DNA of 5,377 bases from Oscillospiraceae bacterium (GTDB taxonomy: Bacteria; Bacillota_A; Clostridia; Saccharofermentanales; Saccharofermentanaceae): assembly GCA_902791885.1 (NCBI GenBank), contig CADAXO010000005.1:27193-32569 (forward strand), written 5' to 3'. Made by a program: the position numbers and the translations under genes. The notes under the pieces are model-generated. The model had not been told where the DNA came from. It was given only the letters and a program-made list of their open reading frames with translations, and did not search any database. Positions 1 to 5,377 of this stretch are shown here, in pieces (the stretch's first letter is position 1; the number at the start of each line of letters is the position of its first letter).

Positions 1-1052
1 ACTTCAACAGGGTCTACGTCCTGGATCATCCACTCGATTCCGGTGTCGCCCTTAACGATGATCTCGTAATGAACGCCCTTGAAGATGATGCTCTCGACGG
101 TACCGTTTACATACTCGTCGCTCTCTTCCTTGATGTAGATATCCTCGGGACGGATAACGACATCGACGTCGTTTACGGCACCCTCCTTCATCTCGGGAAA
201 CAGCGGATCAACGCATGCGAATTTTCTTCCTGCGAATGTGACCTCGCAGTCCTTGATCATGGTTCCGGGAATGATGTTGGACTCACCTATGAAGTCCGCT
301 ACATAAGCATTCTTAGGCTCGTTGTAGATATCGATAGGCGTACCGATCTGCTGGATATAACCGTCCTTCATTACGATGATCGTATCGGACATTGTAAGTG
401 CCTCTTCCTGATCGTGCGTAACGTATACGAAGGTGATGCCGAGCTCTCTTTGCATCTGCTTAAGCTCGATCTGCATCTCCTTTCTCATCTTAAGATCCAA
501 AGCACCCAAAGGCTCGTCGAGAAGGAGCACGCGGGGCTTTAATATGATGGCTCTCGCGATAGCTACTCTCTGCATCTGGCCGCCTGAGAGCTGGTCTATA
601 TAACGCTTGCCGTAGCCGTCGAGGCCTACTGTGTGAAGAGCCTTGTTTACACGCTCTTCGACTTCCTTCGCGGGAACCTTCTGAAGGTGAAGGCCGAAAG
701 CCACGTTATCGAATACATTGAGGTGCGGGAAAAGCGCATACCTCTGGAAAACCGTGTTGATGTGTCTCTTATGTGCAGGCACGGAAAGAAGATCCGAGCC
801 CTCGAAAGTAACGATTCCGGAATCAGCGGTCTCGAAGCCCGCGATGATCCTAAGAGTCGTAGACTTACCGCATCCGGAAGGACCTAAGAGCGTGATAAAC
901 TCGTTGTTTCTTATGAAGAAAGTAATATCGTGCAGAACCTGGTTGCCGTCATAACTTTTGTTGACGTCCTTAAGTTCGATAATATGCTCGATATCCATAG
1001 AATCGGGAAGAAGCTGGCCTTCCCTTAACTTCTTTTCCTTGTTCTCGCTCAT
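1..1052 (-). CDS. potA: PotA, ATP-binding subunit of spermidine/putrescine ABC importer (3' end cut by window edge)
   Basis: Cytoplasmic ATPase that drives polyamine uptake through a PotB/PotC-type permease fed by a PotD-type binding protein. About 350 residues are visible, with no stop before the left edge; I expect only some tens of residues to be missing, judging from usual PotA lengths. Seen: Walker A GPSGCGKS at 57-64, Q-loop [10 protein letters not shown] at 101-110, signature [14 protein letters not shown] at 155-168, Walker B VLLLDEP at 175-181, D-loop GALD at 183-186, switch histidine H213 in [11 protein letters not shown]-terminal TOBE-like part includes [10 protein letters not shown]. 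The [17 protein letters not shown] stretch is typical of PotA; related iron or sulfate importers are the alternative. The start ATG is set by a strong AGGAGGA five bases upstream. This leaves a hydrophilic N-terminal extension of about 20 residues before the usual IIELKDV beginning; Met19 is an internal alternative with less support. It is translationally linked to the upstream regulator. The permease and binding-protein genes would lie off the left edge. Confidence 0.93.
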   Translation of the reverse strand, partial: MSENKEKKLREGQLLPDSMDIEHIIELKDVNKSYDGNQVLHDITFFIRNNEFITLLGPSGCGKSTTLRIIAGFETADSGIVTFEGSDLLSVPAHKRHINTVFQRYALFPHLNVFDNVAFGLHLQKVPAKEVEERVNKALHTVGLDGYGKRYIDQLSGGQMQRVAIARAIILKPRVLLLDEPLGALDLKMRKEMQIELKQMQRELGITFVYVTHDQEEALTMSDTIIVMKDGYIQQIGTPIDIYNEPKNAYVADFIGESNIIPGTMIKDCEVTFAGRKFACVDPLFPEMKEGAVNDVDVVIRPEDIYIKEESDEYVNGTVESIIFKGVHYEIIVKGDTGIEWMIQDVDPVE

Positions 1053-1057
1053 TGCTG

Positions 1058-1064
1058 TCCTCCT
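1058..1064 (-). promoter_or_regulatory. Ribosome binding site of potA, overlapping the regulator's stop codon
   Basis: On the minus strand the order is TGA-GGAGGA-CAGCA-ATG. The Shine-Dalgarno AGGAGGA ends five bases before the potA ATG, and its first base (A, position 1064) is the last base of the TGA stop of the upstream HTH/cupin gene. This fixes the potA start at 1052. It also places a ribosome terminating on the regulator directly on the potA initiation site, so translational coupling is likely (inference). Confidence 0.85.
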
Positions 1065-1603
1065 CAGAAGCTCGGCGGTGAAGATATCCACATGATCTTC
1101 GCCGGGCGCTTCCCCTCATTAGATATAAAGTGCGGCTTGTCGGGCTTGATAAGAAAGCTCTCGCCCTTCTTCGCCTTGCTGATATTCTTACCGATATGGA
1201 TGGTAACCGAACCCTCTAATACATAACCGATCTCTTCACCTTCATGCGGGTTGTCGGGATAAGTACTTCCGCCCGCGCCGATCGTAACGAGGATGGGCTC
1301 CATCTCATTCTTCTGTGCATTGGGGATAAGCCAGCAGATCTCGTTATTAAGTTCGGAATCTTCCTTAACCGAGTAGTCATCACCTCCGAATACGACCTTC
1401 TCCTGTTCTTCATCAGCGAAGAAATCGGCGAGGTTCGTGCCGAGGGCTTCGAGTATGTATTTAAGTGTTGCGATGGAAGGAGAAGTCTTGTCCTTCTCGA
1501 TCATGGAAATATAACCCTTGGTAAGCTCGCATCTGTCGCCGAGCTCTTCCTGAGTGAGGTTATTCTGCAGTCTCAGAAACTTTATCTTCTCACCGATCTC
1601 CAT
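1064..1603 (-). CDS. XRE-family HTH / cupin-domain transcriptional regulator of the pot operon
   Basis: Probable DNA-binding regulator of about 179 residues. Residues 4-62 form an XRE/Cro-type helix-turn-helix (LTQEELG at 16-22, then [16 protein letters not shown] with a typical recognition-helix pattern). Residues about 105-177 form a small cupin barrel ([13 protein letters not shown] with H120, and KPHF with H158), a likely ligand- or metal-binding pocket. The same two-domain design is known in PuuR-type regulators of putrescine metabolism; together with the 11-base gap to potA this suggests polyamine-responsive control of the importer (inference, ligand unproven). Start choice: ATG at 1603 has a GGAG five bases upstream. 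An in-frame GTG at 1609 would give 181 residues but lies inside that ribosome binding site, so I prefer the ATG. The gene has its own promoter and a palindrome in its leader, which fits autoregulation. Confidence 0.9.
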   Translation of the reverse strand: MEIGEKIKFLRLQNNLTQEELGDRCELTKGYISMIEKDKTSPSIATLKYILEALGTNLADFFADEEQEKVVFGGDDYSVKEDSELNNEICWLIPNAQKNEMEPILVTIGAGGSTYPDNPHEGEEIGYVLEGSVTIHIGKNISKAKKGESFLIKPDKPHFISNEGKRPAKIMWISSPPSF

Positions 1604-1622
1604 ATTCACTCCATTTTACAAA

Positions 1623-1643
1623 AAGTTTAGTATTATTAAACTT
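1623..1643 (-). promoter_or_regulatory. Candidate operator: perfect 7-bp inverted repeat in the leader of the regulator gene
   Basis: AAGTTTA, seven bases (GTATTAT), then TAAACTT: the two arms are exact reverse complements. The site lies between the predicted transcription start (about 1651) and the regulator's ribosome binding site (1609-1612), where a bound dimer would block transcription or clearance. XRE/cupin proteins usually bind such AT-rich palindromes near their own promoter (family knowledge). That this protein binds here is inference. Confidence 0.6.
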
Positions 1644-1680
1644 GCGAAACGGAATGGATTATATATTATATTTAACTTGC
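1636..1680. repeat. Direct repeat of a 10-bp half-site (TTAAACTTGC / TTTAACTTGC)
   Basis: Two near-identical 10-mers, differing at one base, lie at 1636-1645 and 1671-1680, 35 bp apart. The first contains the right arm of the palindrome at 1623-1643; the second lies in the spacer of the predicted promoter, between its -35 and -10 boxes. This arrangement suggests two binding positions for one regulator. Confidence 0.5.
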
Positions 1681-1686
1681 TGTAAA
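1658..1686 (-). promoter_or_regulatory. Sigma-A-type promoter of the regulator-potA operon
   Basis: Reading the minus strand, TTTACA (1686-1681) is followed by a 17-base spacer and a perfect TATAAT (1663-1658). The predicted start is near 1651, giving a leader of about 48 bases. It lies downstream of the lysA terminator, so the regulator and potA should form a separate transcription unit. Confidence 0.75.
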
Positions 1687-1713
1687 GTATTTCTTAACTC
1701 AAATTCTCATGAT

Positions 1714-1746
1714 AATTAAAAGGGCCGTTCCTTAAGGAACAGCCCT
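1714..1746 (-). terminator. Rho-independent terminator after lysA
   Basis: On the minus strand AGGGCTGTTCC pairs with GGAACGGCCCT (11 pairs, one of them G-U) around a TTAA loop, followed by TTTTAATT. It begins 23 bases after the lysA stop and separates lysA from the regulator-potA operon. Confidence 0.9.
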
Positions 1747-1769
1747 GTCGTGATTTAACTTATGAAGCC

Positions 1770-3044
1770 TTACTTAATGAGGTCGTTCTTATAGTCGGAG
1801 CAGTCGAATGTAGCGAAGTAATCGTTAAGTGTCTCTGCCCTTCTTATAAGCTTTACGGATCCGTCGGTCTGAAGCAGAAGCTCTGCCGACTTAAGTCTTC
1901 CGTTGTAGTTATAACCCATCGCGAAGCCGTGTGCACCCGCATCGTGGATTACGAGGTAGTCGCCGATATCAACCTGCGGAAGCATTCTGTCGATAGCGAA
2001 CTTATCGTTGTTCTCGCAAAGAGATCCGGTAACATCGTACTTGTGATCCTCTTTCATGTCTTCCTTGCCGAGAACCGTGATGTGGTGGTAAGCGCCGTAC
2101 ATAGCAGGTCTCATGAGGTTTGCCGCACAGGCATCAACGCCGACGTATTCCTTATATGTATGCTTCTCGTGGATAACCTTGGTTACAAGCTCACCGTAAG
2201 GCGCGAGCATGAATCTTCCCATCTCCGTGTAGATGGCGATGTCGTCTCTTCCTTCGGGTACAAGGATCTCCTCGTACTTCTTCTTAACGCCTTCGCCGAT
2301 GATACGGATATCGTTGGGAGTCTGGTCGGGCTTATAAGCAATACCGACACCGCCCGAAAGATTCACGAAATCGAACTTGATGCCGACTTCCTTTTCGATC
2401 TTGAGAACGAGCTTAAACAGGTCGCCCGCGAGCATCGGGTAGTAGTCGTTTGTAAGCGTGTTGCTTATGATGAAAGCGTGTATACCGAACTTCTTTACGC
2501 CGCGCTCCTTAAGCATGGCATAAGCTTCGAAAAGCTGCTTCTCGGTCATACCGTACTTGGCGTCGCCGGGGTTATCCATGATGCCGTTGCTCATGGTAAC
2601 AACTCCGCCCGGATTATATCTGCAGGACATTGTCTCGGGGTACTTGTCGCCGATGATGCTGTCTAAGAATGGGATGTGCGTGATGTCATCCAAGTTGATG
2701 ATCGCACCCATATCGTAAGCAAGCTTATACTCCTGCGCAGGTGTATCGTTCGAAGAGAACATGATGTGATCACCGGTAGCCTTGACCGCACCCGAGAGGA
2801 CCAGCTCAGCTTCACTTGAGCAATCGAATCCGATGTCATAATCCTTAAGGATATTCATGATATAAGGATTAGGTGTAGCCTTTACAGCGAAATACTCACG
2901 GAAGCCCTTGTTCCATGAGAAAGCTTCCTTTACGGCCTCGCAGTTCTTCCTTATTCCGGCCTCGTCATAGATGTGGAAAGGTGTCGGATAAGTCTTAACG
3001 ATCTGCTCGATCTGTTCTTTGGTAACGAACGGTTTCTTTTCCAT
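1770..3044 (-). CDS. lysA: Diaminopimelate decarboxylase, divergent Clostridia-type subfamily
   Basis: PLP-dependent fold-type III decarboxylase of about 424 residues, expected to convert meso-diaminopimelate to L-lysine and CO2 in the cytoplasm, the last step of lysine synthesis. Seen: PLP lysine K55 in YFAVKATPNP, H189, glycine loop SGGVGI at 230-235, substrate/phosphate arginines R277 (EMGR) and R312 (MRPAMYGAYH), subunit-interface Cys343-Glu344 in CENND, and Y380 in YNYNGR. Several signatures differ from textbook LysA: HAFIISN replaces HIGSQ, CENND replaces CESGD, and NGRLKSAE replaces SRPRPAE. I recall this variant as widespread in Clostridia and usually annotated as LysA. A related decarboxylase (e.g. 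of carboxynorspermidine) is a less likely alternative. Start: GAGGA at 3058-3054 is nine bases from the ATG at 3044 but only three from an in-frame ATG at 3050 (426 residues), so 3044 is preferred. The gene lies 74 bases after the upstream FIST-GGDEF gene and ends in a strong terminator. Confidence 0.88.
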   Translation of the reverse strand: MEKKPFVTKEQIEQIVKTYPTPFHIYDEAGIRKNCEAVKEAFSWNKGFREYFAVKATPNPYIMNILKDYDIGFDCSSEAELVLSGAVKATGDHIMFSSNDTPAQEYKLAYDMGAIINLDDITHIPFLDSIIGDKYPETMSCRYNPGGVVTMSNGIMDNPGDAKYGMTEKQLFEAYAMLKERGVKKFGIHAFIISNTLTNDYYPMLAGDLFKLVLKIEKEVGIKFDFVNLSGGVGIAYKPDQTPNDIRIIGEGVKKKYEEILVPEGRDDIAIYTEMGRFMLAPYGELVTKVIHEKHTYKEYVGVDACAANLMRPAMYGAYHHITVLGKEDMKEDHKYDVTGSLCENNDKFAIDRMLPQVDIGDYLVIHDAGAHGFAMGYNYNGRLKSAELLLQTDGSVKLIRRAETLNDYFATFDCSDYKNDLIK

Positions 3045-3074
3045 AATCATACATCCTCAAAAAAATCTTTAAGG

Positions 3075-3083
3075 ATAATAACA
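3075..3083 (-). promoter_or_regulatory. Possible extended -10 promoter of lysA
   Basis: The minus strand reads TG-T-TATTAT, an extended -10 with five of six consensus bases, predicting a start near 3068 and a short leader carrying the GAGGA ribosome binding site. No good -35 box is seen 16-18 bases upstream. There is no terminator hairpin between the FIST-GGDEF stop and lysA, so lysA may also receive read-through. Confidence 0.35.
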
Positions 3084-3118
3084 TATATTTTGCGGAAACT
3101 CACCTACTAAAGTACTTC

Positions 3119-4888
3119 TTAAAGTATGACTATCCTGTTCTTACCGGTATTCTTCGCCTCATACAGGGCTGAATCCGCGCGCTGACACCAAGTATCAACG
3201 TGTTCGCCCGCTATGGCAGAAGTAACGCCAAGGGATATCGTATGATAGCCGGACACCTCGAAAGTATGATCTTCGAAAGCCTTACGGATCTTCTCAGCAA
3301 GCGCCTCAGGTCCGCCCTCAAGCTCAGTCGGGACAAGTATCATGAACTCCTCGCCGCCCCATCTTCCGATGCTTATCGAAGGATCCGTATCGAGGCAGAT
3401 CTCGGTCATGATATGGCTTATCGTCTTGATTACGATGTCGCCCTCGTGATGTCCGAATGTATCGTTTACATGCTTAAAGTCATCAATGTCGATCATGATG
3501 AGCGACGGCTTCTTAACATTCTCCGGATCTGCCGTATAGGCCGTATTCGCAGCCGTTATCCTGTGCTGGATCTCGGTACGGTTGTATAGCTTCGTAAGAC
3601 CGTCTCTTATGGACGACTGCTCGAGCATCATAACAGTCTCTTCAAGCTCTTCCGTCGCGGCCTGAACAAAGTTCGCGAGTCTGTTAACGAGCGATGCCTG
3701 ACCCTCGAGGGTGTGATCTTTGATCATGAAGTTATGTCTGTTGCCGGTTATCGGACCTTCGCGAAGTCCCGTTACGAGCAAGGTAACGTTATGCTGGTTA
3801 AGATTCTTGCCGGTCCTCATAAACTCGCCGGAAGTATAGAATCCCGATGTCGGAGCTATGTTCTGGAACGGCGATGTCTCACGGTTGCATCCCTCATCTC
3901 CCCAGAATGCACGTCTCGCGGCGCATGAGAAAAGGAATACTGCCTGAGGCTCGAATACGGATAATCTCAAGCCAACATTATTAACCTGCTCAAGTATCGT
4001 CCATGGATCGCCGTATGCCATGTAGGCTTCGACACCTTCCTCGATATCAGCGGTCATGACCAGCGTTCCGTCCGGCAAACATGCAGTCGGAGCTCTTAAT
4101 ATATCGATACCGTTATGCTTATACATGAACGGGAACTCGAGTGTGTGAAGGAAGAAGTCCTCATCATTAGCGATATTCAGATACTTGTAATAAATATCGT
4201 AAGCGGGCTTGCCGTCGAGTTCCTGAAGCAATGCATGGTCAGCCTTGGTAATCTTAAGCTTTCTTCCCAGAGGCTTCCATCCGGTTACCCATTCGGAATA
4301 GACATTGATATTATCGCCGCCGATAAGAATGAATACAGCCGCATGCTCACAGCAGTCCGAACCTGTAGAGAATACGAATGAAGAGTATTCATTAAGGTCG
4401 TCCGAGAATGATCCTCCGCCATAGATCTTGACCTTGTCATTAATGGCACTTAAGTCTTCACAGAACCTGGTCATCGACAGTCCTCTGATGGTTACCAGAA
4501 GTTCTATCGCCTTGACCCACTCATTCTCCTTGACGAAGTCGGCAAGTGTCTGTGAAACCTTAGGTTCAGTCTCTTCAGTCAAAGGCATCTGCATGACTTT
4601 GATCCTTGTCGAAGAATCCTCGAATATAGTACATGTGACAGTTATATGAGACTTGTTAAGTCTTCCGTCCATTACGTTGCCGCTCGTCGTACATCCGACA
4701 TACTGGGCATCCGGAAGAGCGAATTCTATGAGGCTTGTAACATGTCTGATCTTCTCGATCTCGAGGTTATCGGAGAACACATGAAATAAAATGGCGGATA
4801 CCTGACGGTTCATCCTCCATTTATCGATCCTGTTAAGCTCCTGTCTTAAGGTAGCATCATCCTCATACTCGAATTGTATCTGTCTCAT
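3119..4888 (-). CDS. FIST-domain sensor fused to a GGDEF diguanylate cyclase
   Basis: Soluble protein of 589 residues predicted to make cyclic di-GMP from two GTP in response to a ligand bound by its FIST module. Order: FIST_N about 28-230 (VGCTTSGN at 64-71), FIST_C about 240-385 (FSCAARR at 320-326, SGFYTSGEF at 348-356), a helical linker likely to be coiled coil about 388-428 (rich in E, L, Q), then GGDEF 429-589. Cyclase motifs look intact: LTKLYNR at 431-437, MIDIDDFKHVND at 465-476, GHHEGD at 479-484, GGEEF active site at 511-515, ADSALYEAKNTGKNR near the end. The RxxD inhibitory I-site is missing: D502 and S504-I505 occupy that stretch, so product feedback through it is unlikely. No signal peptide or membrane segment is seen. 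FIST domains have been proposed to bind small molecules such as amino acids; the ligand here is unknown. The ATG has no Shine-Dalgarno, and a TATAAT ends seven bases upstream. I know no gene name for it. Confidence 0.92.
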   Translation of the reverse strand: MRQIQFEYEDDATLRQELNRIDKWRMNRQVSAILFHVFSDNLEIEKIRHVTSLIEFALPDAQYVGCTTSGNVMDGRLNKSHITVTCTIFEDSSTRIKVMQMPLTEETEPKVSQTLADFVKENEWVKAIELLVTIRGLSMTRFCEDLSAINDKVKIYGGGSFSDDLNEYSSFVFSTGSDCCEHAAVFILIGGDNINVYSEWVTGWKPLGRKLKITKADHALLQELDGKPAYDIYYKYLNIANDEDFFLHTLEFPFMYKHNGIDILRAPTACLPDGTLVMTADIEEGVEAYMAYGDPWTILEQVNNVGLRLSVFEPQAVFLFSCAARRAFWGDEGCNRETSPFQNIAPTSGFYTSGEFMRTGKNLNQHNVTLLVTGLREGPITGNRHNFMIKDHTLEGQASLVNRLANFVQAATEELEETVMMLEQSSIRDGLTKLYNRTEIQHRITAANTAYTADPENVKKPSLIMIDIDDFKHVNDTFGHHEGDIVIKTISHIMTEICLDTDPSISIGRWGGEEFMILVPTELEGGPEALAEKIRKAFEDHTFEVSGYHTISLGVTSAIAGEHVDTWCQRADSALYEAKNTGKNRIVIL

Positions 4889-4895
4889 ATTTTGG

Positions 4896-4901
4896 ATTAT
4901 A
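4896..4901 (-). promoter_or_regulatory. Candidate -10 box of the FIST-GGDEF gene; predicts a leaderless mRNA
   Basis: A perfect TATAAT (4901-4896 on the minus strand) ends seven bases before the ATG at 4888, so transcription would start at or within a base or two of the ATG. The -35 region is weak: AAGACT at an 18-base spacing matches TTGACA at only three positions. The absence of a Shine-Dalgarno before this ATG fits a leaderless message, but activator dependence or another upstream promoter is possible. Confidence 0.45.
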
Positions 4902-4936
4902 CATTCGAGGAAAAGAAGAAGTCTTTTCGATAATGT

Positions 4937-4958
4937 TAATAATTGTTAAGAATTATTA
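4937..4958. repeat. AT-rich 8-bp inverted repeat upstream of the FIST-GGDEF gene
   Basis: TAATAATT, six bases, then AATTATTA: a perfect 8-bp inverted repeat between the tuf terminator and the candidate promoter. Overlapping it, TGTTAA occurs twice exactly 10 bp apart (4934 and 4944). It may be a regulator site about 50-70 bases upstream of the start; because it is almost pure A/T, chance is a real alternative. Confidence 0.3.
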
Positions 4959-4964
4959 TGAGCA

Positions 4965-4992
4965 CAAAAAGGCTCCGGTTAAACCGGAGCCT
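4965..4992 (-). terminator. Rho-independent terminator after tuf
   Basis: The minus strand carries AGGCTCCGGTT and its perfect complement AACCGGAGCCT separated by one base (the innermost pairs will open as the loop), followed by a T5 tract and GTGCT. It starts 28 bases after the tuf stop and closes the tuf transcription unit. Confidence 0.92.
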
Positions 4993-5019
4993 CATTAAGT
5001 TCGTTTACTTGACTATTGA

Positions 5020-5377
5020 TTACTCAATGATCTTGGAAACTGTACCAGCACCAACTGTGTGGCCACCCTCACGGATAGCGAACTTCAAGCCCTGCTCCAT
5101 AGCGATAGGAGTGATGAGCTCAACAGAGATTGTTACGTGGTCACCGGGCATGCACATTTCTGTACCCTCGGGAAGGTGAGCAACACCTGTAACGTCTGTT
5201 GTTCTGAAGTAGAACTGAGGACGGTAACCATCGAAGAAGGGCTTATGACGTCCACCCTCATCCTTTGTAAGAACGTATACCTGACCCTCGAACTTTGTGT
5301 GAGGTGTAACAGAACCGGGCTTAGAGATAACCTGGCCTCTCTCAACTTCCTTACGATCGATACCACGGAGGAGGCAG
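5020..5377 (-). CDS. tuf: Elongation factor Tu, C-terminal 118 residues (5' end cut by window edge)
   Basis: EF-Tu is the GTPase that brings aminoacyl-tRNA to the ribosome. The visible part starts in domain 2 ([17 protein letters not shown]) and runs through domain 3: [11 protein letters not shown], the [19 protein letters not shown] region, [23 protein letters not shown], and the near-invariant end [20 protein letters not shown] followed by TAA. The G domain lies beyond the right edge (full-length EF-Tu is about 395-400 residues). The residues of the domain 3 tRNA-contact region appear intact, so nothing suggests a pseudogene. The gene ends in a strong terminator, and a highly expressed operon (often rpsL-rpsG-fusA-tuf in Firmicutes) may lie to the right; that cannot be seen here. 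Confidence 0.98.
   Translation of the reverse strand, partial: CLLRGIDRKEVERGQVISKPGSVTPHTKFEGQVYVLTKDEGGRHKPFFDGYRPQFYFRTTDVTGVAHLPEGTEMCMPGDHVTISVELITPIAMEQGLKFAIREGGHTVGAGTVSKIIE

Noticed and set aside
69..954. Plus-strand open frames opposite potA
   Set aside because: They mirror the ABC ATPase coding sequence on the other strand and show no protein family features of their own.
1604..1609. GTG start for the HTH/cupin regulator, adding two residues
   Set aside because: The GTG overlaps the GGAG that serves the ATG at 1603, and no ribosome binding site lies at a suitable distance upstream of it.
1606..1614. Two-codon upstream open frame (ATG GAG TGA) before the regulator
   Set aside because: Its ATG overlaps the regulator's ribosome binding site and has no binding site of its own; it is most likely a chance reading.
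1929..2666. Long plus-strand open frame (245 codons) inside lysA
   Set aside because: It is antisense to a clearly conserved enzyme, has no recognisable domain, and its length follows from the codon bias of the lysA strand.
4810..4815. Internal Met26 of the FIST-GGDEF protein with an adjacent GGAGG as an alternative start
   Set aside because: The GGAGG directly abuts the ATG with no spacer, and starting there would remove residues leading into the first FIST strand.
4970..4992. tuf hairpin as a bidirectional terminator or an insertion-sequence end
   Set aside because: The T tract exists only on the minus strand, no plus-strand gene ends here, and there is no matching repeat elsewhere in the window.

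Overview
The window is chromosomal DNA from what looks like an anaerobic Firmicute of the class Clostridia. The grounds are the Clostridia-type lysine decarboxylase subfamily, the Firmicutes-like EF-Tu tail, GGAGG-type ribosome binding sites, sigma-A-like TTTACA/TATAAT promoters and classic hairpin-plus-U-tract terminators. I cannot name the genus. All genes I can support lie on the minus strand, so transcription runs from the right edge to the left edge. No mobile element, CRISPR array, rRNA or tRNA gene was seen.

Read in the direction of transcription, the layout has four parts. (1) 5377-5020 is the C-terminal third of tuf (EF-Tu), closed by a strong terminator at 4992-4965. (2) 4888-3119 is a soluble one-piece signalling protein with a FIST ligand-sensing module and a GGDEF diguanylate cyclase domain. 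Its best -10 box sits so close to the ATG that the mRNA may be leaderless. (3) 3044-1770 is a diaminopimelate decarboxylase (lysA) of a divergent subfamily, followed by a strong terminator at 1746-1714. (4) 1603-1064 is an XRE-HTH/cupin regulator that overlaps the ribosome binding site of potA (1052 to the left edge), the ATPase of a spermidine/putrescine importer. The rest of the importer (potB, potC, potD) would be expected beyond the left edge.

The regulator-potA operon has its own well-formed promoter, 1686-1658. A perfect 7-bp inverted repeat just downstream (1623-1643) shares a half-site with the promoter spacer, which suggests autoregulation by the cupin regulator, presumably in response to a polyamine. 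The three metabolic and signalling units (c-di-GMP synthesis, lysine/peptidoglycan precursor supply, polyamine import) are neighbours, but the terminators and separate promoters indicate at least partly independent transcription. I see no new multi-gene defence or mobile system. The most interesting items are the FIST-GGDEF fusion with its odd 5' end, the operator architecture before the regulator, and the altered active-site motifs of the LysA protein.
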